From Euclidia mi (taxonomy: Eukaryota; Arthropoda; Insecta; Lepidoptera; Erebidae): a stretch of DNA of 64,000 bases. Location: contig OX123182.2 in NCBI GenBank assembly GCA_944739405.2, forward strand, positions 58,035,183-58,099,182, read 5' to 3'. Positions 53,901 to 63,722 of this stretch are shown in pieces. Made by a program: the position numbers and the translations under genes. The notes under the pieces are model-generated. The model ran no database searches and was not told the origin of the DNA. It saw only the letters and a program-made list of their open reading frames with translations. How positions within the stretch are numbered: the first letter of the stretch is position 1; every line of letters begins with the position of its first letter.

Positions 53901-56252
53901 TACGCCGTGATGCGGGATATAATATGAGGGCAGAGAGTTGCCCTCGTTGTTTACAACTACACTCAAAAAACCTTTATCTATGTAGTCACGAATGACGTCA
54001 TCATAGGCGCTGCGTAACTTAGGTGATGCATCAAGTTTACGTTCCAAACAATGGAAACGTCTGAGCGCAGCAGCGTACGAGTCGCCTAACGAATAAGGGT
54101 CACCACAGAATGGCAACGCCACAACGTATCTGCCACTGTCGTCACGAACAGTGGTAGCGCGGAAATGATCTTCACACTCGAGATCTTTACGGCTCATCGA
54201 GGGCGGTGCGGTAACCTCTTCAAGCTCCCAAAATCGCTTGAGAAGAGAGTCAATATTGTTTTCTTGAAGAACAGAACAACAGCAAGACGTAACGTATTGA
54301 GAAGTATGTAATGTAGGTACGGTACCCATAATCACATACCCGAATACCGTCTCAATAGCGGGCGGTAAGTTATTTTGCTCACTGCGTACCACTTTAGTAA
54401 GTAGCAAGTGCGGGAATATTGCGGCTCCGATCAAAACATCAATGTCTGCCGGATTCGCAAACTCCGAATCCGCTAGTGGTAATGACTCGAGATGTGTGAG
54501 GAGCGACACGTCCACATTAGCGTTTGGCAACGTGTCCGTAATACGTTCCACGATAAGCGAAGAAATGTTAAAATTAATGTCCCTATTAAAACGAGAATGT
54601 ATTTTAATATCTACGGAACCTTTGCAATGTTTTTCTGATCCGCCTATCCCTCGGATTATTGAGTTCGTATTTTTAAAGTTATTCCATAATCCGAGGCGTT
54701 TGAACAATTCTAACGTTATTAAATTGGTCTGAGATGCGCTATCTAGCAGACAACGTACCATGTGCGGCGACCCATTGACATCATATATGATAACTTGCGC
54801 TGTCACTAACAGAACAGTCTTAGACGCCATACATGGCGGCCTAGCACTGCTCTGATCACTACAAGCGCGTGAAGGCCGTCCGCGCGTGCGTGCCGCCCGC
54901 GCAATGGATGTCGTACACAACGATATCTCATTATTGCGAGGCGTGGAAGGCGCAGCTACCGTGTTCTGCACTTGCGGCGTAAGTGTGTCAAGGTTAGCGG
55001 CTTGACTTGACAACCGGTTATTTTTATCGAAATGTAACAGAGTATGATGTTTTTGTTTACACGAGCGAAATCTCGTTCTACTGAAACAATTACTCGTTTT
55101 ATGTTTTATGCTTAAGCAATTAATGCAAGCTTTGTTATCTTTTACGCTTTTAAAACGAGCAATTGGATTTAAATAATTAAAGGTGGGACACTTATAGTAA
55201 TGGTCGTGCACTATATTACTGCACAGACACTTCTGTGAATTATTACTATTAGATTCCGAACATGTTACGTAAGATTGTGGATTAGGGACCGAGTTATTAT
55301 TACTATTTCGCGATTTATTCAACCTTTGTTTGTTGCCGTTAGTGTTAGATGGGCCAGGTGAACCAGACTGCGTATTATGAAATATTCGACACTGATCTTT
55401 TATGAACGAAATAAAACTATCTAGTGTAGGTATTTTATTATTGCGTTCCGTCATCTCGAATGCGCGAATTGTATCAGTGTCAAACTTTTTTAAAGCGAGT
55501 TGAAGCAACATAAAGTCGGAAAGATCTTCTAATTTTAAATTCCTAAGAGAATTAACCGCGGTTACGAAGTTATCAATAAACAGCTGGAAATTCGAGACAG
55601 ACGCGTTGCCGGACAGTTTGAGATTTAAAGCTTGGTCAAAGTACGTAGACGCTAGGACGCGCGTGTCCTGATATCTGTCAAGTAGTGACTGAAATATGAC
55701 CTGATAATTCTCAGCACTGGGTGTGACACCTGCAAATACGGACTGGGCCTTCGGTGACAGTTTACCTATTAAATAGTACAACCTGTCAGCATCTGTCAGA
55801 GAACCATTATCGTGCACTGTAGACTTAAAACTCGCATAGAATAACGGCCAATTTCGTATATCTCCGTCAAACGACATAATCTCGATTGGTGGTAATCTCG
55901 GTTTGCGGGCAACGGGCTCTGCCGAACATTTACCCTCCAATTGCGATTGTACACGCTTAATAATACAATAAAGATCTTCGAATGAGGTATACGCCTGATA
56001 GTTCGGTTTTTCATCAGGATTGATAGAAAGTAATCTTGCGTTATAATCGTCTAACAACTTATGAAAATCTGTTCGAATACTATCTACTGTTATACAATAA
56101 CTGAGAAATGCTTCGCTATTACTGTCAGACATAGATGCGGTTTTTGAGCATTCATATATGTTTTGAATGCGCTCAAATAAAATATTGCGTTTTGCTTCTA
56201 AGATTGTCATCTCTTTGTCTTCCGACACGCGTGACTTCTTTTGTTGTGACAT
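50964..56252 (-). CDS. BEL/Pao Gag-Pol polyprotein, intact
   Basis: 1762 residues from ATG at 56252 to TGA at 50964-50966, no stop or frameshift. Gag: a coiled N-terminus, the DUF1759-type region (about 125-290) and Cys/His knuckles around 370-410 (ACINCLSIKHKTSNC). Protease: RCLLDSASQT with catalytic D504. RT: LRVVLDAS...SADCRQMFLNI, then YMDD at 917-920. RNase H: FADAS (D1092) and YAFSDS. Integrase: H-H-C-C finger (HAGPELL...CNVC), then D1468 (CDYAGPL), D1534 (YTDNGT) and E1587 (GGCRES), spacing D65D52E. The C-terminus with HLHQLQARSKW is the DUF5641-type tail. The domain order is diagnostic of BEL/Pao, which lacks an env here. All catalytic residues I checked are present, so it could be active. 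Confidence 0.96.
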   Translation of the reverse strand: MSQQKKSRVSEDKEMTILEAKRNILFERIQNIYECSKTASMSDSNSEAFLSYCITVDSIRTDFHKLLDDYNARLLSINPDEKPNYQAYTSFEDLYCIIKRVQSQLEGKCSAEPVARKPRLPPIEIMSFDGDIRNWPLFYASFKSTVHDNGSLTDADRLYYLIGKLSPKAQSVFAGVTPSAENYQVIFQSLLDRYQDTRVLASTYFDQALNLKLSGNASVSNFQLFIDNFVTAVNSLRNLKLEDLSDFMLLQLALKKFDTDTIRAFEMTERNNKIPTLDSFISFIKDQCRIFHNTQSGSPGPSNTNGNKQRLNKSRNSNNNSVPNPQSYVTCSESNSNNSQKCLCSNIVHDHYYKCPTFNYLNPIARFKSVKDNKACINCLSIKHKTSNCFSRTRFRSCKQKHHTLLHFDKNNRLSSQAANLDTLTPQVQNTVAAPSTPRNNEISLCTTSIARAARTRGRPSRACSDQSSARPPCMASKTVLLVTAQVIIYDVNGSPHMVRCLLDSASQTNLITLELFKRLGLWNNFKNTNSIIRGIGGSEKHCKGSVDIKIHSRFNRDINFNISSLIVERITDTLPNANVDVSLLTHLESLPLADSEFANPADIDVLIGAAIFPHLLLTKVVRSEQNNLPPAIETVFGYVIMGTVPTLHTSQYVTSCCCSVLQENNIDSLLKRFWELEEVTAPPSMSRKDLECEDHFRATTVRDDSGRYVVALPFCGDPYSLGDSYAAALRRFHCLERKLDASPKLRSAYDDVIRDYIDKGFLSVVVNNEGNSLPSYYIPHHGVVREDKTSTKLRVVLDASCKTTSGQSINDILHAGPNLQGDLFNIIIKFRLFQIALSADCRQMFLNIGVRESDRRFQRVFYRFDKKEPLSVYQFNRVCFGLKSSPYHALRVVLQLIADEGDHFPAAAAVATSALYMDDIACSVISTPLAISLCEELIQLFKRGQFDLVKWTSNSKEVLARIPDSHKASPDIEFEKSVPHKVLGLRWDKSCDSFRFDVSPPDDKCTKRTMLSTVARLWDIMGFVAPTILYAKLLIKELWLSKCEWDETPLDHIVAAWGQFCIELTALNQVTIPRHLGLVDGCTINLIGFADASERAYGGVVYLQVRIGSNYSVQLVCAKSKVSPVKTVSVARLELCAALLLSQLLRKVQDTVLPHYPINKLYAFSDSKVVLAWIHSSPHRWQTFVANRVSKLIELVPATCFNHVAGIENPADCLSRGVTPLNLLHHPLWRRGPSWISHDPSEWPMQPFDHSAEDEDVPERRSVSYPVIAEVAESPIYALALRMSSWSKLLCAIVYVYRFLRHLPNETFVSSTDLKFAECKLLRAVQAVHFSNDIQNLKDNVPCSPAILRLKPFLDEHGVIRVGGRLSNSDEPYNYKHPCILPRHDHVVDLLVDFYHKKHLHAGPELLMSLLRHKYWILAARRIIRHRIHKCNVCFKFRPRPTFPPMADLPSQRVNQVAKAFTHTGCDYAGPLQYTPVRGRGVKSRTAWLCIFTCLTTRATHIEVATDLSTVSFLAALKRFLSRRGPIQCLYTDNGTCFVGASSYLRDLYKFLREEYRTRLQEELSINHIDWKFIPPASPHFGGCRESMVKVIKPHLFKVIGQQILSYKELLTVLAQVEALIYSRPLTALSSDPAEPSALSPAHFLNTVPLSSFPAPEADSSSLLQRHTLLDKLVQSFWWRWHAEHLHQLQARSKWNSPASPIQEGTLVVIMHDNAPPLSWPLAIVEKLHTSKDGTTRVVTVKTAKGSYVRPVVRLCSLPTQ

Positions 56253-56577
56253 GCTTACGTAAGTATAAGCTAATGAGAACGAAACAAAATAAGAATATCT
56301 AATGTATCTATTATTTTACCTAAGTAGGCAACACTTTAGAGCTGAGGACCTAAAAGTTGCTTGAAATATGAGATTTATAAGACAACTATGATAGTTGCAG
56401 AAATAATAATTTAATAAGTAGGTAGCTACATAAAAGTTTACCTACTGATGCGGGCGGAAATAACCATGTGACGGTTATGTGAATATATTAGGAGTATAGC
56501 TAGGTGCTATAACTGCCTAGGTATAGCGATATAACGTATAAAAACGTAAATGAATCCGACTCGTATGGATAAAAAAA
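56253..56577 (-). promoter_or_regulatory. BEL/Pao 5' leader
   Basis: 325 bp between the 5' LTR and the start codon, AT-rich, no ORF. It would hold the packaging signal and primer site; neither is recognisable. Confidence 0.6.
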
Positions 56578-57082
56578 TGGTTCGGCATTACACCGAAACC
56601 GTAGGGTTCTAGGCGACTTGGAGAAGGAAATGGACTGTATAGAGAGGATAGTCGTTCTTCGCCGCCTAGGAGATGGATACGCTAAGGGGTGATTGAGTGG
56701 GCATAGGATATTTCAAGGATGGAGGGCACCTACCTTATACAACCTTCTTCGTTTCCGTAGGGCAGTCTCCTGGTGGTTTCGTGATGCAGCTGCTTGTTTT
56801 CACTTCAATTCACCATTCGCGAGCGGGTTTTCCTTGGTGGAAGCGGTAATAAATCACATACAACGGTGCGGCGCGGTACGGTATCGCGGACACGTTCTCA
56901 GCGAGCGGAATGTACTCGACTGTCACTCGCGTCCACGATCGCGTCGACGAATCAGGCGAAGGCAGTGCCTCTTCCAGGGAGTGGGATAGAGCGGGACGGA
57001 AATATGGTATCGCTGGCACTAGACGTGGAACGATTGATCTTGATGCGATTCGTTATAGATAGGAAGGCAGATGGCGCTACCA
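56578..57082 (-). repeat. 5' LTR of the BEL/Pao element
   Basis: Same length as the 3' LTR. Differences are clustered as doublets near 56653 and 56698 and singles elsewhere. It is the promoter-bearing LTR for the minus-strand transcript. Confidence 0.95.
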
Positions 57083-57087
57083 ATTCT

Positions 57088-57375
57088 AGTGGAGAGACTG
57101 TTAGACTGCTACGCAGAGGGTCTCGCATTCGAATCCACAGCGCGCACCAAGGACTTTTCCAAGTTAAGTGCGTAATAAATTGTAAAATTGTAAAGTATCG
57201 CTTGCTTTATAGTGAAGGAAAACTGAATGGCCGAGAATTCTTCACAACGTTCTCAAGATACATCTGAAGTCCGCCAACACGCACTTGGCCAGCGTGGTGG
57301 ACTATGTTATGCTTTACTCTTTACATAGTTAGAAGAGGCCCGTGCCCAGCATTGGGACAGTACATATATAATGCT
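57088..57375 (+). mobile_element. tRNA-derived SINE family D, main part
   Basis: AGTGGAGAGACTGTTAGACTG and GCATTCGAATCC (B box) continue the head interrupted at 50246; then GTGAAGGAAAACTGAATGGC, the CACTTGGCCAGCGTGGTGGA landmark and GAAGAGGCCCGTGCCCAGCA. Box A was destroyed by the BEL/Pao insertion. Confidence 0.85.
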
Positions 57376-57633
57376 GTTGAATAAAATACAGTATAAGTAT
57401 TTATTTTTAAAACAAAAAAATTACATAATAATTTATCAGTTTTGTTCCATAACTAGTTTTAAGAAATGAAAATCTGATCATAAAGACGAGTAAAGGTACG
57501 TCGTCATTTTAAGCCAAGTTTATTCTAGGATCAAAGCTGGCATAATCTCGCTATAAATTGTGCATGCAGAACTGCCAAGTTTTTATGTCATTTTGCTTAT
57601 TCTTTGTGTGTATCGAGGTATTACTTAAGTCCG
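57376..57633. other. AT-rich stretch
   Basis: Nothing recognised. Confidence 0.4.
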
Positions 57634-57702
57634 GGTCTATTGGTCAGAATTTGTGTACAACATTACAGTTTAATGTTGTACACAAATTCTGACTAATAGA
57701 CC
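57634..57702. repeat. 32-bp hairpin, 5-base loop, one mismatch
   Basis: GGTCTATTGGTCAGAATTTG... (57634-57665) pairs with 57671-57702 around CAGTT; the mismatch is G/A in ATTGG/ATTAG. Confidence 0.93.
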
Positions 57703-58165
57703 TAAATAAAATCTGTACTTTAATTAGAACTTTATGTTTATTTTATGAATGAATTCTTAGTGAAGATTTGTTTTTATACTTGCTGCAATGTCCGCCCCTT
57801 ATACACATCTATCAACCATTTAAGAGAAAAGCTTCTAACAGACCAATCGTCAACAAAATGTATTTCAAAGTATATACTAGCTCTTACTTCATACATTACA
57901 TGTGGTATGTATGTCAAGTAGCATTCCTAACTTACTTAAGGACCCAACAAAGCATTATGAGTGACGAATTTCGTAAACCGTCTAAACAATATTAACACGA
58001 AAGTACTCAGTTACGCCGTTTATGAGTCGAGCTTACTTTAAAACTCCTGGTCACTGCACCCATTGACGGCACGGCACGGTAAGATATATCTTAAGAGACA
58101 AAGAAAATATCACTTAAAACTGTGACATTCAAATTAAAATTATCGTTTGCAACATATCGTATATA
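57703..58165. other. Unassigned DNA
   Basis: A 75-codon plus frame at 57768-57995 matches nothing I know. Confidence 0.35.
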
Positions 58166-58609
58166 TTAGTCTAGTCAAATTAGGCAAAATTTGGTGCAAA
58201 TCTCGGCAAATCGATATACCCAGTATATTACCACGTAAAAACTTATATTTTGGCATCCTTAAACTGTTCTCAAAAGTCACATATAATTGGATGTCCGCAA
58301 GTTTTAAATTCAGGGGTCAAACAACAATCGATGTTTTTAACATTTTTTGCAAACATATCGTTTTCTATGGGTTTTACTCTATTTGTATTTATTATCAATA
58401 TTGTAGAGAATTAAATTTTCTACAACTTTTCTTTTAAACATTTTTTTATACCTTGAACTGTTTTCGAGATAGAGGGCGTAGAGCGCGCAGTCAGAGAATT
58501 ATCTGAGGTCAACTGTTAGTTTTAGGATGCCAAAATACAAGTTTTTACGTGGTAATATATACTGGGTATGTCGATTTTCCGAGGTCAACCCCTAAATTGA
58601 CTGGGCTAT
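58166..58609. mobile_element. Foldback MITE with ~90-bp inverted ends
   Basis: 58166-58260 and 58525-58609 are complementary with small indels. The best segment is ATACCCAGTATATTACCACG through AAAAACTTATATTTTGGCATCC against its complement. The centre is non-coding; the 96-codon frame at 58147-58437 crosses one arm and is not supported. Superfamily unknown. Confidence 0.8.
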
Positions 58610-59417
58610 ATCCGTGGATAGTAATTTAAATGATTTTCTTTTTAGCTGACTGAAAAACGTAAGTAAGTTTTATGTTTCGTTTTTATGTTTGTTATCTCAG
58701 AGTTTTGTCATTTTTAACCGCTTTGAAAAATTATGTCTTCTTTTTGGATAGCGTAGCAACGGCAGAAACAGACTAAAGAAAATGATATTCATAATGAAGA
58801 CAAAAAGAAAACGAGGAACATTAAAAGAAAACAATGCTATACATAATTATCTTGATATCTTTAAGTATCACATATCAACACGTTATCTTTTAAAGCGCAG
58901 TAATACTAAAGTATGTATGTCGTTTAGTCGCAAGAAAGCCTTCGTTTTATTGTAGTTTTTTTCTTTTTTGCTTTGGCGTGACTTACGATAGGCTCTGTAA
59001 TGATCTTGTTAACAAGTTGCTATAAAGTTATATTATAATAACAGCCTTGTTGGAAATTCGTTTTGTATTTCCCAATTAATTTCCCTCTTCGCTTCTATTC
59101 AGTTTCGTGTTATACTGTTTTAGGTGATAATATAAATATCATATAGATGATAAATCCCGTGAATACAAAGTGCGTGGAATTTAGTGTACGTGTGGAATTT
59201 AGAGGAACAGATGAATCAAATCTTCTAGATATCCTACAATGTTTAGCCTGCATTATTTCTTGATAAAACGGTGGTTTTCCACCATTCATCAATCCATTAA
59301 AAAAATTACAAACAACATTTCTTCAAACTTGGACCAGGCTTTCTGAAGTGTTAATTTACATGTATTATTATTTTTTATCCGTTTATATTTGGGTATTAAA
59401 TGATAATAAAATTAATC
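58610..59417. other. AT-rich stretch
   Basis: Nothing recognised. Confidence 0.4.
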
Positions 59418-59793
59418 TCCGTGTGGCGACGGATTAAAAATACAGAGTGTCACCATCCCTGTACATACTAGAGATGTCGTAAGAGGCCACAAATGAAGAT
59501 ACGAAGGCTACGTTCAGCACGTTTACGGCACGTATCTTTAGGAAGAGGTAGAGAACTCGACATCATCAACCCTATACCAATCAGTTTGGCCAGCGTTGTT
59601 TAGTAATCCAAGTCCTCCTATTGACTTACCGCCGGATTTAAAATCCGATCTATGTATGGATTTGGAGATTAGAGATGCATATTTGAAACCCATTGATAGA
59701 TCATTATATTAGGACCGGTCGTTACAATGTTATTGTGACGCAAAATAATAGAGCCCTTTGTCCGACTTTGACAACGAATGGTTGTATGATGAA
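59418..59793 (+). mobile_element. SINE-like family A, long subfamily
   Basis: Starts CTCCGTGTGGCGACGGATTA and keeps GTTTGGCCAGCGTTGTTTAG; the extra 3' segment GCCCTTTGTCC...TGGTTGTATGATGA matches the 21262 copy. About 375 bp, so family A has at least two 3' ends. Confidence 0.8.
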
Positions 59794-60043
59794 AAGTTAA
59801 TGCAGGTTCATATGTTAAATAATATTTTAAAGTTACAATTAAACACAACTATTTAACTACATTCGCTTCGAATTCTCAGATACAAAAAAGCAAATTGTTC
59901 AAAATACTTTCTGAGGGAGGACTTCTCGTTTGGTCCTATCAAGTATGAAGTCAGTTTTTGTGTTATAAAAATATTTGTCTCGTTTTATTATGTATTTTGA
60001 CAGTATGATCACAATATGTTTTGTTTTATATTATATTTTTCAC

Positions 60044-60118
60044 AGCGGTAGCCTATTGAAGGTACCAACATACTACTATGTCCAGGGTATCAGGTTCGGG
60101 TCCACAGTATTGACTTTT
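60044..60118 (+). mobile_element. tRNA-SINE head fragment
   Basis: CAGCGGTAGCCTATTGAAGG, ACCAACATACTACTATGTCC and ATCAGGTTCGGGTCCACAG: A- and B-box positions as in the 12140 head, without a body. Confidence 0.65.
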
Positions 60119-60132
60119 TAAAGTTATGTGCA

Positions 60133-60513
60133 TCTATACATATTATAAAACAAAGTCCCCCGCCGCGGTGTCTGTCTGTCTGTTCGCTTAAAACTCGAAA
60201 AGTACTGGACAAATTTTTATACGGTTTTCAACAACATCGAGACTGATCCCTGAGGAAGGTTTTAATGTATACTAAGTTTAGGTTTTGTGCAAACTGACGA
60301 TATTACGACGATATTAGTTCGACGCGTCGGAAAAAATGAGCCGATCGGGAGCTTTCTCGAAAACGCTGCCAAAACCTTTTGAGTTATAACAAAACAATGT
60401 ATGATGGGATTGTACCTTTTTAATAGATCTACAAAAAAGTTCGCGATGGTAGATATAATTATGTCTGTCTTTCAAGGATAACCCACATTAACCATATTTT
60501 GCTTTTACATCTA
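60133..60513 (+). mobile_element. Helitron-like 5' portion
   Basis: A|TCTATACATATTATAAAACAAAG, then a GCCGCGGTGTCTGTCTGTCTG segment typical of a lepidopteran Helitron-like family. Interrupted by the next element at 60514; no 3' end found. Confidence 0.6.
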
Positions 60514-62037
60514 TCTATACTAATATAATAAAGCGGAAGTGTTTGTTTGTTTGTTTGTTTGAACGCGCTAATCTCAGGAACTACCAGTCGGATCTGAAAA
60601 ATTATTTTTGTATACGATAGCCCAGTTATTCCGGAAGGCTATAGGCTATAAAACATAACGCTTCGACCCATTGGGGCCGGGCAAAAGGCTAAAAAGGCTA
60701 AAAGATAATGTCAGCTAATCTCAGGAACTAGCAGTCGGATTTTAAAAATTGTTATTGTCTATGATAGCCCAATTATTCCGAAAGGCTATAGGCTATATAA
60801 AATTACGCCTCAACTTTTAGGGGCCAGACAAAAATAATAAAATGGTCAAACGAGAAGGGTTGGGTCAAAGGCAAAACGAATAGGATACAATCTATATGGG
60901 TATCGTTTTCGAGATTTTCGGGACGCTGATTAATAATATGAAATTTATTTAGTGATCCAAGATGGCGGACGGCAAATCAAAGATGGCGGATGAGAAAATT
61001 TTAAAAATCAATATAGGTATCGTCTTCGATATTTTAAGGGATGGGGAATCGAAATACAACATCTATTTCGTGATAAAAGATGGCGGATGCGAAATCAAAG
61101 ATGGCGGATGGGAAAATTAAAAAAAAAACAATATTGGTATCGTCTGCGATGTTAAAAGGGATGGGGAATCCAAATATAACATCTGTTTCGTGATTCAAGA
61201 TGGTGGATGGGAAATCAAAGATGGCGGATGGGAAAAATGTTAAAAATCAATATGGGTATCCTCTCTGAAGATTTAAGGTATGGAGAATCCAAATAATCGT
61301 CTCTGATGATTTAAGGGATGGAGAATCCAAATACAACGTTGATGGCGGATAGGAAATCAAATATGGCGGACGGGTTTTCTTTTAAAGTCGATATGGGTAT
61401 CGTCTCCGATATTTTAAGGAATGGGGAATTCAAAAACACCATCTATTTCGTGATCAAAGATGGTGGATGGGATTGTTTTTAAAAATCAATATGGGTATCG
61501 TCCCCAATATTTAAAGGGATGGGGAATCCAAATCCAACATCTATTTCGTGATCAAAGATGGCGGATGGGAAATCAAAGATTGCGGATAGGAAAGTTTTAA
61601 AAAATCAATATGGCTATCGTCTCCGATGTTTTAAGGGATGGCGAATCCAAATACACCATCTATTTCGTGATCAAAGATGGCGGATGAAAAAATATTTAAA
61701 GTCAATATGGGTATCTTCTCCGATGTTTTAAGCTATGAGGAATGCAAATACAACATATATTTCGTGATCAAAGATGGCAAATGGGCAATCGAAGATGGCG
61801 GATAGAAATTCAAAGGTGGCGGATGGGAAAATTCTATTCAATCAATATGGGTATCGGCTCCACTGTTATAACGGATGTGGCATTCGTATATAACATCTGT
61901 TTCGTGATCAAATATGGCAGATGGAAAATCAATATATTATTTTATTGAAATTTCCCATCCGCCATCTTTGATTACCCATCCGCCGTCTTAAGAAAGGTAC
62001 TTTAAAAAGGCGGTACGGAGTTCGCCGGGTCAGCTAG
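60514..62037 (+). mobile_element. Helitron-like element carrying a minisatellite
   Basis: Starts TCTATACTAATATAATAAAG after A, ends GCCGGGTCAGCTAG before T: the Helitron A|T rule and a CTAG terminus. 1524 bp. The 5' part repeats GGAACTACCAGTCGGAT / GGAACTAGCAGTCGGAT with GATAGCCCARTTATTCCG twice (about 60575 and 60720). Most of the rest is a minisatellite. No Rep/helicase ORF. Confidence 0.75.
60940..61930 (+). repeat. Minisatellite, ~100-140 bp unit, about nine copies
   Basis: Each unit has AAAGATGGCGGATGGGAAA-like blocks, CAATATGGGTATCGTCTCCG, TTTTAAGGGATGGGGAATCC and CATCTATTTCGTGATC. The last landmark recurs near 61061, 61181, 61441, 61541, 61661, 61757 and 61897. After 61950 the block TCCCATCCGCCATCTTTGATT is inverted, giving a terminal stem. 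Confidence 0.88.
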
Positions 62038-62574
62038 TATACATATAAATTGTTACGCTTAGTCGGTTTCAGCTGTCATAAAAACCTTAGATAGTTGCTA
62101 TAAGGAAGTCAATACTTCTGAATACACTGACGCTAGTCTAAAGTCTAAGGCATAGAATATATCCCTTTATGCTTTTCATTGCTAATAATCAAACAAATCT
62201 GATTAGACTAGTATAAATGTAGTAGATTAATTTTCTTTATCACAAATCATGCCACACTGTATCGTATCGACAATGCTAACGGGGCCTTGAGGTATTACAT
62301 TTCAGTATATTGTTCGATAATTAGCGGTGGAATTACCATGAGACCTTTCGCGTGTTTGTTTAGCACTTCATATAAAAAGTTTATGGTATATAAACAAACA
62401 AGTGTGTGTGAAGTGCGCGGCTGTGTGGTTCGACCACAATAGAAACAACTACGGTAAATCCGAGTGCAATGTGTGATTTTACTGTTTTGCTCAGAGTGTT
62501 GTTAGGCTATTGAGCGATAAGTACTGAACAAGATTAATAAATGAATATAAAAATTTCAAGTAAGTCTTATGACG
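62038..62574. other. AT-rich stretch
   Basis: Nothing recognised. Confidence 0.4.
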
Positions 62575-62830
62575 ATCCGGCAGCCATAGCCCGGTGAGGG
62601 GACCAACAGAGTGCTACGCAGAGGATCTTTGTTTCATCACTAGGGCGCGCATCACTGCATTTTTTCTACAATATTGGTAACTGTCGCTTCCTAGACGTGC
62701 AGGAAAATCTTGAGAAAACCTGCATAGGAGTTCTCCAACATAATGTTTTCAAAAGATATATAAAGTTTGCAAACCTGGTGGTAGAACTAATAGTAAAAAT
62801 GGACCCAGTGGGTTAGTTTAAAAACAGGAC
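62575..62830 (+). mobile_element. tRNA-derived SINE family D, diverged
   Basis: GGCAGCCATAGCCCGGTGAG (A box), CAGAGTGCTACGCAGAGGAT, a degraded B-box region ending CACTAGGGCGCGCA, then GGAAAATCTTGAGAAAACCTG and AGGAGTTCTCCAACATAATG. The 3' part is eroded. Confidence 0.7.
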
Positions 62831-62865
62831 TGACATTATGAGACTTTTAAAGAAGTTATATTATA

Positions 62866-63072
62866 CTAGAGGACGCCAGCAGCTGCACCTGCATTTTTTT
62901 TTTATTTACCCGTTTTGGCCGATCCCGTGGGAATTTCGGGAAATCCCTTCTTAGTGCACCCCTACGGTCCCCAAGGAACATACATGCCAAATTTCAGCTT
63001 CCTGCGCCCAGTAGTTTCAGCTGTAGCGTGTCTGTCAGTCAGTCAGTAACGCAAGGATTTTATATATTAAGA
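62866..63072 (-). mobile_element. Helitron-like element, family C
   Basis: Minus-strand copy from TCTTAATATATAAAATCC (63072) to CTAG (62866), with A and T flanks. 207 bp, nearly identical to the 28288-28494 copy. Confidence 0.87.
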
Positions 63073-63647
63073 TTTCATGGATTACTTGACAGCTAAGGGA
63101 CGCTCAAGACCTGTCCACTATTACAAGCGTAACAACGACGAGCTATTTTTGTGAGGAAAACTGTATACTTATTTTTGTGATTGTAGCTTGTTGCTTTTAA
63201 TTATAGCGAATCAAGTGTGAAGCATATTCGCGTTGCAGGCATGCGTCCTTAGCTTTAACGTCCTGCAGGCTTTAGTAAATCATCGGCAAAAACCAGCTAA
63301 GTACCACGCATAATGTAGGGTTCCGTAGCTAGCTCTTATCTAAATGTTCCAAGGATAAAATAAAAACTTAATCACAAAATTCATTTTATCGTTTACAAAT
63401 TGTAAACCACTCATTAATTAGAACAGCCTGATGAGCCGTTATAATTTTATTGTAAGTTCATCATAACTATGCAATTTGACATAGTTTATGTATATCTAAT
63501 ACCAAGACTTAAAAAATAGAAGGGCACTCTGTATTTGGTGGCTTTTGCTTAAGATATAACAAACGGAACGTTGAATAAAAAAACGATGAAAGCAAATCCT
63601 TACTGTATTTGAAATGCTTTTCTAAAAACACTCTACTCGACATAATA
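63073..63647. other. Unassigned DNA
   Basis: TAGGGTTCCGTA near 63317 is a possible family E fragment. Confidence 0.35.
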
Positions 63648-63722
63648 AAAAAAAACTTTTGCATTTACGTGTAAGGTAAAGTTGGGAACTTTACCTTACA
63701 CGTAAATGCCAAAGCTTTTTTT
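63648..63722. repeat. Hairpin, 23-bp perfect core, 3-base loop
   Basis: GCATTTACGTGTAAGGTAAA GTT (63661-63683), loop GGG, exact complement 63687-63709; pairing continues outward through AAAAAAAACTTTT / AAAGCTTTTTTTT with one or two mismatches. Confidence 0.93.

Larger units (their letters stand above)
50247..57082 (-). mobile_element. Complete BEL/Pao LTR retrotransposon
   Basis: 6836 bp on the minus strand. Two 505-bp LTRs, a 5-bp target duplication ATTCT (50242-50246 and 57083-57087), one uninterrupted 1762-codon polyprotein, a 325-bp leader and a 212-bp trailer with a G-rich tract before the 3' LTR. I counted about ten differences between the LTRs, roughly 2%, so insertion is fairly recent. 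I could not identify a primer binding site: the bases after the 5' LTR (TTTTTTTATCCATACGAGTC on the minus strand) do not begin with TGG. Confidence 0.95.

Noticed and set aside
56540..56577. BEL/Pao primer binding site
   Set aside because: The sequence after the 5' LTR lacks a TGG start and fits no tRNA 3' end I can recall.
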